Positions 12,101 through 22,130 of a DNA stretch of 64,000 nucleotides are shown here, in pieces (within the stretch, counting starts at the first letter, position 1; each line of letters begins with the position of its first letter). This DNA is from Gyrodactylus bullatarudis (taxonomy: Eukaryota; Platyhelminthes; Monogenea; Gyrodactylidea; Gyrodactylidae): NCBI GenBank assembly GCA_012064415.1, contig SSNU01000038.1:1-64000 (forward strand). Direction: 5' to 3'. Made by a program: the position numbers and the translations under genes. The notes under the pieces were generated by a model. The model was not told the origin of the DNA, did not search any database, and saw nothing but the letters and a program-made list of their open reading frames with translations.

Positions 12101-14129
12101 TCTAAATACCATTCTGATCGTGCATGTAAAAAATTAATTAATTTTTATTTCAGTGAGGTATTGGGTAACGTTAGTTTTGAGCTGAGTCACCGAAGTCATC
12201 ATTGTAAAAAATAAGAAGATGATGCAAAGCGTTTCACAAATAAGGCCTTTATTTTGGGCATACTCATCAGTGTGATACATGCCAAATAAGTACAGATTTA
12301 CAAAAATTGATATCCAACTTTCATTGGTTTCGGAAATTTTCATTTTTGATTGGCATATTCCTGTGTACAAAAGAACTATGTGAAGCCAATGAACCTTCCA
12401 AAAGCTAAATCATAGATTCCTCAATCCTCCCAACAGCCACCCCGTAAGAGACTCAGACCAGAGGTGGAAGTCAATAACCAGATTAAAAAGTAAAGCTAGT
12501 TAATATGAAGATGGGAATGTACTCAGAATTTTATCCAGGTAAAATTCAAAGGTTATCGCCACCCCCTATCGTTTGTGTAGACGCTGAGTTGCAATATAAA
12601 GTGTATTTTCCTCAACGAAATTTCATGTGAGCAACACCGCATCATCAAATTGTTAAAGTCCGGAACTATGAAAGTCTCAGAGATAGCAAGGGAGATGCGT
12701 ACTTCGAAATTGACTGCATATAGAGTACTTTCTAATCAAGTTTCAGCTGATTATAAACCAGCTGGGCGCTAAAAAGCTTTCACGGCAAGAAAAAGTTCGA
12801 TTGTGCATGATCATAAAGCGGCATCATATCAGCACTATCAAAGATATTCAGAAAAAATTTCTATCCTGATGTTAGATATCATACTCTATCCACGTAGGCT
12901 TCCTATTTATCAATTAATTTCATAGTAACAATAATAAAAGATAATAATACTCGTTTTCCAACAAATTTAACTCCTTTCAAAGAATAATGTTAACATTTTT
13001 TGAGCTTACTGACTCTAAGTCATGTTAGTGTTAAGAACAAACCAAAGATTATTGGTGAATAAAGCTTTGTTTTCGTCGATTTTCTTCAGACCAAACTCCG
13101 ACTTTGAAATTTCTTGAGATCTCTGTATAAATATTAATATCCATCTTAAATATAATCTGGATAGTTTTGGCTGAATGATTAAGACAGTAAGAATATTCAA
13201 CGTATGGTATTAATGGAAAATTTTGGGGTCGTTTGGGGAAAAATATTTTCTTTGGGGTCACTTTTGGAACTAACCTATTTTAAGTTCAAACGATGAAAAA
13301 GTGGAAATTCAAAAATCTTTTATTTTTACAACTTATCTGCTCATTTCATTCATCGGGATTCATAAAATAATTTTTTTTCTGACTAATTGATAAAAAATAT
13401 TGAGATTTTTGTAAACTAATAGCATCAGATAATTAATGAGTAACATAACATTTAGGTGATATTAACACGATAATGGCATTATTATTATTATATTTGAAAA
13501 TCTAATCTTATCATTTAGAACGATTCAGCCAGCAACGACATCCCAATTTGACACTGAATTCAAACAAAATGGAAGTATCCTTTTCGGTACTGAAATATGT
13601 TCCGGCTCAATTGTAGAGAGTGTTCTGATAGAAATTGACTTCTTACATGTCTGTCGTGGGGCATTAACAGTAATCCTGATAAGTCCTTCACAAACCGTTA
13701 GCATTCTCTATACAGAGAGGATTTTAGATAGCTATTCAGGAAAGTTTACAATGAAATTGAAAAGTGTCCAATTTATGGGAGAGAATCTGTATGGGAAATG
13801 GACTGTCAAGGTAGGAAAGAAATTTCGAATTTATCAAAATCTCCTTTTAGATTATTGACGGGGGTACATGTTACAATAAGCTGGAATCTATAAACGAAGG
13901 AATCCGAGGGATTGTCCTAAGAGCTAAATTAACTGCCCATGTTACATCAGTGGAAGATTCAGCGTATACAAAAAACAAAAAGATTCTGGATGAAATAATG
14001 ACGACAGTTGGAAAAATGGCATTGCAAGATTCTAGAGCTACCATCCTCGATACTAAACAAATTTCAAATTCATACGAAGAATTGATGTTACTTTCTCAAA
14101 AAGAAACAGTCCAAGAAAAACCAAAATAA
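3104..14129 (+). CDS. Proprotein convertase (kexin/furin-like, subtilase S8B), ten exons
   Basis: A secreted calcium-dependent serine endoprotease of the kexin/furin family, which cleaves precursor proteins after basic residues in the secretory pathway. Exons: 3104-3238, 3277-3417, 3456-3742, 4774-4862, 4897-5069, 5106-5303, 7384-7484, 10820-11031, 13533-13810, 13851-14129. All phases join, giving about 630 residues; AATAAA follows the stop. Signal peptide at 1-18 and a short prodomain-like exon. Catalytic Asp about 157 (YSIDDG), His about 189 (HGTATVG), SNSWGPLDDGKTV, oxyanion Asn about 290 (SNGNGG), Ser about 358 (GTSHANP), then a P domain with no transmembrane tail. Odd points: no clear dibasic autocleavage site, HGTA instead of HGTR, and Gln where furin has an acidic residue after GKTV. 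The acceptor at 13532 was chosen because it keeps frame. Small introns are 34-40 nt; the large ones hold transposons. The subfamily is not assigned. Confidence 0.88.
3883..4437. mobile_element. MITE in convertase intron 3
   Basis: The left arm begins AAAGCTAGTTGACATGAAG and the right arm ends with the complementary TTCATGCCAATTAGGTTT. Inner matched segments include ACAACCTATTGGCTTATTTT at the right arm and its complement near 3945-3965. Arms are about 140-150 bp. The element accounts for roughly half of the 1,031-nt intron, while neighbouring introns of this gene are 34-38 nt. Confidence 0.75.
6411..7190. mobile_element. Foldback element with a 20-bp palindrome in each terminal arm
   Basis: Arms at about 6411-6540 and 7060-7180 are inverted copies. 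Each carries the palindrome TGATAGTCTTAAGACTATCA (6417-6436 and 7158-7177), followed inward by a shared tract containing ATCTTTGATAAACTTGTTAC and a CAGCTATAAAATATAGTTTG segment. About 775 bp, no coding capacity. It lies in the convertase intron 5304-7383. Superfamily unknown. Confidence 0.7.
7937..8212 (-). pseudogene. Possible LINE ORF1-like remnant
   Basis: An open frame in the convertase intron 7485-10819, with no obvious start. A 44-nt piece (8041-8085) reappears in inverted orientation at about 9551-9596. Both copies can be read as ISDKMFDSKTIKKSI, which suggests two pieces of one repeated coding element bracketing the reverse-transcriptase fragment. The assignment to LINE ORF1 is a guess from this context only. 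Confidence 0.3.
8598..9465 (-). pseudogene. LINE reverse transcriptase fragment (CR1/Jockey-like), frameshifted
   Basis: Two overlapping frames encode the middle and end of a non-LTR reverse transcriptase. The upstream frame (9465-9037) has GVPQGSIIGPFIF and the catalytic box YADDIKLL. A frameshift near 9040-9098 leads into the thumb and C-terminal part (9098-8598) with SLILSHLDYGSGI, IERIQ-like and LHPLWLR motifs. Related C-termini occur at 26913-27281 and 30820-31221. No endonuclease part remains. This is a dead 5'-truncated insertion inside the convertase intron. Confidence 0.85.
9687..10226. mobile_element. 540-bp MITE with AGGGCGGTC ends and 9-bp target duplication
   Basis: The left end reads AGGGCGGTC and the right end GACCGCCCTA. 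ATAATCACT flanks both sides (9678-9686 and 10227-10235), which reads as a target-site duplication. The sub-terminal repeats of AAATAGCAT are inverted. A diverged relative sits at 46107-46493. A 9-bp duplication suggests Mutator-like, an 8-bp reading would suggest hAT. No transposase is present. Confidence 0.75.
12650..12870 (+). pseudogene. Tc1/mariner-type transposase N-terminal fragment
   Basis: A decayed frame in the convertase intron 11032-13532 reads MKVSEIAREMRTSK followed by LTAYRVLSN and, after about ten residues, KPAGR then a stop and TARKSSIVHD. This is the helix-turn-helix followed by a GR-rich linker seen at the start of Tc1-like transposases. The DDE region is not visible. The assignment rests on motif shape alone. 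Confidence 0.5.
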
Positions 14130-15585
14130 CAATAAAATCTTTTAGACTATTCTTTTGTGATGAAATAAAGATAAGAAATCATTGGTGCATTTAGATATCA
14201 GCTTAACTCGTGTTCTTAAAGGTAAAGGCACTCTAAAAATTATTTTTTCATGTAGGCCTACTTGTAAGAATCTATCAGAATCGATCATAGTAAGGCTATA
14301 AAACTGATATAATAAATGATTCTTTAAGAAACTTAAAACGAGCGATCCTAAAGTTTATTCTCACCTCGCTTGATAAAATCAAAGGGCATCTTGATTCTTA
14401 TTGGTTGAGATTCCATCAACAAATATATTTCTTTGCAAGTGTAACCGACGTTTCTTTTGCTAAGGCAGGCTCAGAACGTGATCATCATCATCATACGGAG
14501 ATTACAGAATACCCAACGATAACCACCATGTCAACAAACAAATGATAAAACATAAAGATTATTTAGTTTAATTAGTTTGCTCTTAATTCTGAGTATAGAT
14601 CAACTTAACTTTTTCATCAACAATGTTGATTCAACATTCATTAAAGAAACAATCATGTTGCTGATAAATCTAATTCTTTAATATTTTATAAAAACCCAAA
14701 TACAATACTCATTTAGTTATAAATTATGACTTATAATCATAATTTTCTTGAACTCTGAAAAGTATACACAATGGAGCATCAATCTTTATGCGCAATTAGT
14801 TGTATAGATTCAAATGCAATTACTAATAAGTATGTACTCTAACTAATTATTTAATTTTCTCCGGCTATAATTGCATTAAAATCTCAAAAATGTTAAATTT
14901 TCGGCTTAAAAAATGTTTGAGATGTAGAAAAGTCAACCCTCCTCTCTGCTCCTTTTCTAAATTGAATTAAAAATTCCCTGTCCACTGACAAGTAATAACA
15001 TTATCATCAGAATGCAGTGAAAAATAAATTTCTCTAGAAAAAATATATCATCAGATAGAGATTTTTTCCCTGATTCAAACGGTCTAATAAACGAGATTTG
15101 TCCGATCTATGAGGTTTTTGTTTATCCTATTTTAAAATTCTCAATAATCTAAATAGTTAGAAAAAATTTATTTCTTTTTTGACTTTCTAAATAAAATCAG
15201 GGCTTGACCGTTGGTTCCAAAAAAACAAATGCGTCACACCATTTAATGCGTGTTTTTACCATATGTTGCACAATTTTAACTAAAGATGAATACAATCTCT
15301 TCTGATAAGGTGTGAATATCCTAATTTCACTCATTGCCTCCTTAAGGCTTGTTATATTCAGTCAAGAATATTCTTAGGTAATGGATGACCGACATTAGCT
15401 GTTGTCTGAATCAAATGGATATCCTTTGTCCTTGCTTACTCAATCCTCTGTTTAGCTACAAAGTTCTTTCCATTGTCTAAAACTAGAACTGTAGGTTAAC
15501 CAACCAATTGAAAGATCTCATTTAGCCTTTAGGACCTTAATTGTGGGCACAGCTAAGAACCTAATTTGGCATCCGAATATTTTCT
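14130..15585. other. Intergenic region after the convertase, nothing recognised
   Basis: It begins with the convertase 3' UTR, which carries AATAAA close after the stop. The rest is AT-rich sequence with no supported gene, RNA gene or repeat end that I could identify. Confidence 0.5.
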
Positions 15586-16173
15586 GTGATTTTTTCAGGA
15601 TATCAGCATGTATTAACTATAACAAATTTTTTCTGCAGATGCGAATCCACATACATTGGCCAAACAATTAGACCCCTCAAAGCCAGAATCAAAGAACAAT
15701 TAAAAAATGGCAACAAAAGCTCAGCAGTCCAGGAACACCTGATGACAACAAATCACACTGCTGATGTGAGCAAATTTAGCATCATCTACCAAACCGATCC
15801 AAGAACCCATAGAAGTATCAAGGAACAAGCTCTCACGCACGCTGAAGCCCACTTCAGTAACAACCTTTGTAAACAAAAAATCCTGGCAAACCAACTAGGG
15901 ATCAAAGGCAAACAAAGATTCACCAACAACAAAAAACTCGCCAAAATAGCGAATGTGCTAGAGGGGAATTCCCAATTTACATCAACCCAAAATCCCCCAT
16001 ACGATGCCACAGCAACCCAAAGTGAAACCAACGAGAAAGTAGTGGAAACTACTAATCAGCTAATTGGCATCAGCATCACAACACCAATAATTTATGTGGA
16101 TGAGAAATCAACGGTTGATAATCAAGTTGATAACACGGGTAGTGATTTGGAAAATTTTTTTATAAGATCTTGA
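15586..16173 (+). pseudogene. Penelope-like element GIY-YIG endonuclease fragment
   Basis: About 195 residues open to a stop at 16171-16173. The N-terminal part carries STYIGQTIRPLKARIKEQ, the YIG half of a GIY-YIG nuclease as found at the C-terminus of Penelope-like retroelements, followed by QEHLMTTNH and a long polar tail. The GIY half and the reverse transcriptase are missing upstream; the apparent start is an arbitrary in-frame codon. Base composition is less AT-rich than the flanks, which fits a recent insertion. Confidence 0.75.
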
Positions 16174-16621
16174 TCAGGTTTAACTTTTCTGAAATAAAAT
16201 TTTGTGCTGATTTCAGATCTGCTTTCAGAATTTCGCTAGCGTTAATATTTTGGCCGCTATGGCCAAAAAACCAAAAATTGCTAATTTTGAGTATCTCAAT
16301 GAACTTAATTGATATTATTGGTATGAAAACATATGAATCCGAAATTGATTTTATCCTCATTAAAAAGAGCGTAAAATTTCGCGTTGATTGATGGGTAGTA
16401 CGCGAATTTAGCAATCTCGCAAAGCTTTTAAAAACGCGCGTCAAGTTAGAAAAAATTGAAAAATCCTTTAAAAAATACATATTTTTCGAGTGTTTTTCTT
16501 CTTTTTTGACGTGTAGATTTAATGAAATTTGAAATTTTAAAAAGCATTCCAATGTAAAATTTAATTTTCTTTCGAATGGTGCCCTTTTTAATAGCGTAGG
16601 ATCAGTCGTTTGGAGGTTATT

Positions 16622-16705
16622 AAGCTTTTTCCAAGCCAGAATTTTTATCAATTTTCATTTCTGAATTCTCATTTTGATAAAAATTCTGGCTTGAAAAAGC
16701 TTAAG
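16622..16705. repeat. Inverted repeat/hairpin
   Basis: AAGCCAGAATTTTTATCA near 16633-16650 is repeated as its complement TGATAAAAATTCTGGCTT at about 16676-16693, and the flanking AAGCTT-rich ends also pair. It lies exactly between the sense GIY-YIG fragment and the antisense reverse-transcriptase fragment, so it may mark the junction of two opposed Penelope-like copies. Confidence 0.65.
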
Positions 16706-16921
16706 CTCTGTGATTGGAACATTTGTGAAGAGTGAAGATATGTCAAAGGAAACCATATTCCCTGTCAATGGATTTTTATTTTCAAGTCTGGAGATAGAAT
16801 CAGATGCATTTGTAACAGAGTATGAGCATAAATGATCTCTTAAAGGTTTCAGTAGGTCTGACGACCATTTGACTAGGCCGTGTTGTGGGCTAGGTATCAT
16901 GTCAAGAACCAAGGTATACAA
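16655..16921 (-). pseudogene. Penelope-like reverse transcriptase fragment
   Basis: The frame includes NMVSFDISSLFTNVPI, the hallmark segment that carries the first catalytic Asp of Penelope-like reverse transcriptases, preceded by a segment with SPQHGLVKWSSDLLKPLRDH. It is antisense to the GIY-YIG fragment just upstream. Only about 88 residues survive. Confidence 0.75.
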
Positions 16922-16945
16922 TAATTCTTCATAGGTATACCATAT

Positions 16946-16970
16946 CTATATATATATATATATATATGGA
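16946..16970. repeat. (TA)n microsatellite
   Basis: A run of about ten TA units between the Penelope-like fragment and the decayed LINE. Confidence 0.85.
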
Positions 16971-16984
16971 ATATAAGATCTATT

Positions 16985-19035
16985 CTTACCTTGAATTACT
17001 CCTTGAAGCAACTTATATCTCTTCATAATCCAGATATAATCCTACTCACCGAGACATGGTTTATGCCGTTGATTAAAGACTCTGATATTTTACCTAAAAA
17101 CTATTCCATCTTCAAATCAGACAGAACTCACACAAAAGGTGGAGGTATTGCTGCTCTTGATAAAACAGACCTAACAACATCAATCGTTGCTAAATCATCT
17201 CAGCCTGGAGTTCTGGTATTGAACGTCTACAAGAACAATCAGCATCTCTCAATATGCCTCATATACAATCCTCCTGCTGTCTCTTCAATCTCCGAAAAAC
17301 ACATATCTGAATTCATATCTCCACTCATTCATTCACTGATTTCATTACTTTAAAAAATTATATCTGGAGACTTCAATAGACCTAATTAAACTCCAGAAAA
17401 GCTGGACTTTTCTTTCCCAATATTCGACTTAGCTAATTCAATGAACCTGGAACAGATTATTCAATTCACATCAAGAGACCCAAGATTCCTTGATCTCGTC
17501 TTCGCCAATTTAAACTATCTACGTAACTCTAATTATGTCAAGTTTCAATCCTCTGATCACAGTGCATTATTCCTAACTAACTCTGAATCAACAAACAACT
17601 ATGATGCCACATCTTTTTTGCCGACTCAGAAAAATTTATCTTCAATAATCTGATCAATTATTCAACCCAGATTTCAATTTCGATTTATGCAACGGTGTAC
17701 AAGAACATCAAATAACAGTCTTTCATTGTCCAAACTCTCAGATCAAATTATTTTTGAAAATTCTATCCGAGCTGATTCCCACACACACCCTTCCAAAGCC
17801 TGGAAAAAGCTCTTGCTCCTATCTAACAAACAAAAACACATACAACTCATATCTATGTTTTCTGCCGAACAACTAGCAGACTACTTTCTGTCTGCATACT
17901 TGACAGGAATCAAATCAGAAGCAATTTCCACTGAGGATGATATCTGTCCTGTTATCCGAGAAACGGTTATTGATTCTCTTTTAAACTCAAACTCAAAAAA
18001 AGGAAAGATATTTTTCATTGCTCATGCGAAACTCTTAAAACTCTACCTGATGACTTCCATCCAAAGTTAGGTTACTATTTTTCGCGTCTAATATTTCTCA
18101 ATAAAATTCCAGAGCAATGGACTACTAATAAAATAACTCCGATTCCAAAATGCCCCGACCCCAAAGCGCCTAATGACTTTTGACCAATCTCAAATCTGCC
18201 GATTTTCCTTTCGCTTATTGACTCAATCCTCACACAGCTTATCAAACCAATCTTTCTGGATTCCTTCAATCCCTTTCAACACAGATTTGTGCCCAGTAAA
18301 AGTACTGCCTCAAACTTAATCACTTTTATGGATACCACTACCTTTACAAGAAAATACCTGTCTTACTAAGATAGTTTTGGTCATATCTCTTGATATATGA
18401 AAGGCCTTTGATAAACTTCCCTTCGCCGCTATCGTTCATACTCTTAATGGTCTCGGTATCAACAAATATGTTACCAATTCGATCCTCAACAAATAGTCAA
18501 AGTTGGTAATGCATCCTCAAGTCTAAAACCTAAACCTAATCCCATCAGGAGTTCCTCATGGCTCAATAATAGGTCCCATGCTTTTCACTCTAGTATTTGC
18601 TCAATTCGCACTTCCAATCTACTTTTTCATTATTTCAAATATGCTAATGATTTGAAAATTGTCATCCCAAATCCATCCAACCAGTCCATCTCATTTGAAC
18701 TCAAACATCTCTCGGAATCTCTCTCCAAGATCGGATTATCTATCAACCACTCGAAATTCAAATCTATATTACTAGGACCTTCCCCGCCAAATCTAGACGT
18801 TTCTCTCTTCCCAATTATCGTCACAGAAATACAAGACCTAGGCATTATTACAACAAAAGATCACGCTACTTAAAAGTCTGAGGAATAAGACTTACTTAAG
18901 ACTAACTTCAAAATTTTTCCATGACCCTGATCCAAGATTGAAAATGTTCCGAGGCTTTATTTTATCTAAATTAGACTACTGTTCACTGTGTATAACCTAT
19001 GATAAATTGTCTCACATAATACAGCATTTATTTAG
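16985..19035 (+). pseudogene. Decayed LINE with APE endonuclease and reverse transcriptase parts
   Basis: A non-LTR retrotransposon ORF2 relic with several stops and frameshifts. Endonuclease motifs appear in order: LLTETWF (about 17045), GGGIAAL (17141), GDFNRPN (17370) and SSDHSALF (17550). Reverse transcriptase pieces follow: TPIPKCPDPKAPNDF (18140), a FNPFQHRF segment (18270), YANDLKIVI (18640, the YADD box with Asp changed to Asn) and FILSKLDYCS (18960). The 3' end is lost near 19035. It belongs to the same broad group (CR1/Jockey-like) as the other fragments in the window. Confidence 0.85.
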
Positions 19036-19455
19036 CAACAAATAAGGGGATATTTTTAACTTTGTATTCTCTCGCTAATAAAAATAATAAGATATTTGCA
19101 TCTTTACTTTAAAGTAGATACACATATATTATTATCAAAACATGTAATTTTTTAGACATTTTCAGTTTGAATTGAGCAGAACTCGTTCTTTAATATGATT
19201 AGCTAAAAAATTAGTCAATCTCTGATTGGTGGAAAAAACAAGTCAGACCCAAGTCAGACCGCTGACTGAATTCAGCCATTGGCAGCCAGCTCCCTGTATT
19301 TGAATTTAAAATTAAAAACTTTTCAACTAAAGCTTTTAGAAAAGACCTCAATCTATGAAATTGATTGTTTAAATTATTACAGAGATAAAACTCAATTTTG
19401 AATCAAAATTTTTGATTATTTTAAATCAGATTTAATAAATCTATCTTAATGTCAA

Positions 19456-20278
19456 ATGAATGATAATTGTTATAAGGATATAAGTGAAATATTAGAGCAT
19501 GTACTCAATTTAGAAAAAGAGTATAGTACTCTTACTAAAAGTTCATATATTTTTGATGAAGTTATCCCCTCAACAAAGGAAAATTTAGAGAGTATTGATA
19601 AAAGTAAGTAGTTTTAGTTATTTAGACTTATGTGACATTAAAAAATTCAACGATGAATCGCTCAAACAGATTTTAGACATGATAGTAATACGAAATTCGC
19701 AACTATCAAAAATGAATAGCCTTCAAATTGAGAATAGTCACTTGAAAGAAGAAATGAAATCTCTCAGAATAAAATTAGATATGGAAACTGAAATAGAACA
19801 CAGAAAACATTTAACAGAAATTCGCAACGTTAATCTTGAATGGGAAAGAAAATATAGAGCCATCGAGGAAAAGTATAATATCGAGATACTCAATTATAAA
19901 AGAGGGATGGAAAAATTAAATAGAGAACATTCAGCTGAATTGGTTAAAATAAAGGAGAAATTTGTGGATCAATGTTTTGAAAAGGGTTCAACCTATGATA
20001 ACGTATACAAGGATTACATCAAAGACCTAAAATCAGACTTTGAACTTCAAAAGAATTTTCTTCTTGATGAAATAAACTCACTCCAGATGCAAAAGAGAGA
20101 AGGTCCCAATGAAGATTTTTACATGAGCAGTATTCGTTCTTATGATGATGAGCTTTACACTGATTTCGGTAAAGACGCTAAAAGAAAACCTGAAGATTCT
20201 TGTATAAATACGTCTTCAAATCAAATAACAACGACTAAGAATTACAAGAGGCGACTACTATTTACAACTAATTCATAA
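19456..20278 (+). CDS. Coiled-coil protein of unknown function, with a 22-nt intron
   Basis: I rebuild two exons, 19456-19603 and 19626-20278, giving 266 residues. The separating 22-nt segment begins GTAAGT and ends TTTAG, and removing it keeps the frame. Without it, the upstream frame stops at once. The start ATG at 19456 is preceded by an overlapping five-codon ATG-to-stop frame at 19449, which could damp translation. The protein is acidic/basic-rich and helical. Residues of about 60-190 have the charge pattern of a long coiled coil (QIENSHLKEEMKSLRIKLD; EHSAELVKIKEKF). The C-terminus is polar and basic (NYKRRLLF). No family is recognised. It converges on the OSTM1 gene, with AATAAA at about 20314 inside the shared 82-nt spacer. 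Confidence 0.7.
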
Positions 20279-20360
20279 AACTCATTAGTTTATTATTATT
20301 GGTATAAAAATACAATAAAATCACAAAATTAGGAATCAAATGTTCATAAGAGAATTCAAG

Positions 20361-21413
20361 CTAACTTATCAAATTAGAAGTCGATGCACTTTGATCTTCA
20401 TCCAAGTTGAGAGCGGGTAGTTGATCATTAGTGAATTTTCTTATGCTTTTTAGAATGGATGGTGGAAGTTTAGAAAATCTTCTGACGATTGCATTTTTGG
20501 TTAAATCTGTTGGACTATCAGCTCTACTAATTCTTCGAGTCTGATACAAACCAATAGGTTGAGATTGACTGATACAGAATCGATGCAAAACGTAAAATAA
20601 AACCAACACAATTGTTATAATCAAGGATGGGATAATACTAACGATAAGTTTAACTTTTGAAATATCTTTTTCGCATTTGAAAAAATGATTCCATGCCCAT
20701 TGAGTTCGGTTGAGTGCAAATACAATATCTTTACAGGAATTGTCTGAATCAAAATCAGTAATATTCTTGTGAAAATTAATAACTGCGTGTATGTCCTTGA
20801 ATTTTTGGTCAGTTTGCAATTTATGTCTGCGAAGAGGCATATAGAATGAGCTGCATTTGTCACAGACTTCACTGGAAAATTTCTGTTTTACAGAAAAAGT
20901 AATATCGTCTAGATAGTCGATTTTATTTTTGCTAATATTTTCGATACAGTCATTGAAAGATTGTAAGTTTTTCAACAGTTTGGCAAACTGAATTTTGTAG
21001 CTATCAATTTTGTAGTGACTAATAACATTGTATTCAGGCGTTTCAAGTTCATCTCTTAAGCATGAGTAACAATTCGAATCTGACCAGATTTTCTTCAAGT
21101 TTGCAATTATGTCTTTCAAAGGCTGCAGAGATTATTAAAATTAAAAACTCACAAGATGCGAAGAAGATATTGTGTATAACTCGAGACAGTTAACCCCATC
21201 AGAGTTTGTAATATTAAGATTCAACGTTTTTAAAAAATCTTTGAAATTACTGTTACACCAACCACAATAGGAAACAGGATGACTTTTAGTTGATATGCAA
21301 GTTAATAATTCATTTATTTTTATGTCCAACACAGATAAGTATGTTTCACAATCAGAAGTGGAAGCAATAGAATGCATTAAAATCAAGCTAATGACTAGTA
21401 ATTGCATTTTCAT
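20361..21413 (-). CDS. OSTM1: OSTM1 orthologue (lysosomal ClC-7 beta-subunit type protein)
   Basis: Two exons, 21153-21413 and 20361-21122, joined in phase 0 across a 30-nt intron that starts GTGAGT and ends CTGCAG, giving 340 residues (the human protein has about 334). In vertebrates OSTM1 is a type I membrane glycoprotein that stabilises the lysosomal chloride/proton exchanger ClC-7. Visible here: signal peptide at 1-20; a luminal domain with the family's paired Cys motifs (YCGWC, NCYSC, VCDKC, FFKC near WAWNHF); N-glycosylation sites such as NIS and NRT; one transmembrane helix at about 245-266 (LIVSIIPSLIITIVLVLFYV); and a cytosolic tail with basic and Ser-rich stretches. Cys spacing and layout match OSTM1 closely, so the call is firm even though overall identity is low. 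Confidence 0.88.
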
Positions 21414-22130
21414 AAATTCAATCTGGTAATAAATTTAATATTTTATCTTGACAAAACAATGAATAATTGAAGAAAATTTTTTGTTATTATCATGTTTGTA
21501 AAATGTGGTAAATTCAAAAATAATTCATTTCAGATCAATCATCCGAGATGATCTGATACAGATCAGACTTTGATCATCAGACTAATCTGAATATCTCAAC
21601 GTAAAAATCATAAATTAAGTTTTTTCTTTTTGCTGACTGTATACTTTCTATTAAAGAGTCTCTACTAGTTAATAAATTAATTCAAGGAGTAACATAATAA
21701 TGATAATATAATAATATCATCTCTAGCTGTGATCCTGAAATGCAAGAATTATATATATTTAAGGATTCCTCTAATATTTATTCCTAAATTAGAAGCCATT
21801 CATTAAAAAGTCATTTTATTGATTCAAGAAAATATCTTAAAATTCTGCCATTGCAGTTTAGTAATTTGCAAACTGACTACAGTATTACAATATTCTCGAC
21901 ATATTACTTATTAGTCTGAAAGTCACTTTTTGCTTATTCACTCTTTACTCTTATGACATGTATTTGCATCCAATAAAAGTTGATAAAAAATTTATTTGCA
22001 AAAATGATTTTGCGCTGTTCCTAAACTAGAGTATTACCATATACAATAATATACAGTATTCAATAAAGTTTATTATCTGTTTAAATAAATATTGAGCCGA
22101 AAATCTTTGAATAAGTTTCACAAAGAAAAA
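21414..22130. other. Intergenic region upstream of OSTM1
   Basis: AT-rich, no supported gene. It should hold the OSTM1 promoter, but no specific element is recognised. Confidence 0.45.

Noticed and set aside
12134..12370. 78-codon minus-strand frame in a convertase intron
   Set aside because: No family motif recognised and no splice context; may be part of a decayed transposon but I cannot show it.
16160..16651. 163-residue antisense open frame and the overlapping sense frame at 16170-16391
   Set aside because: They overlap each other, show no motifs or splice context, and lie between Penelope-like fragments; low stop density is the only support.
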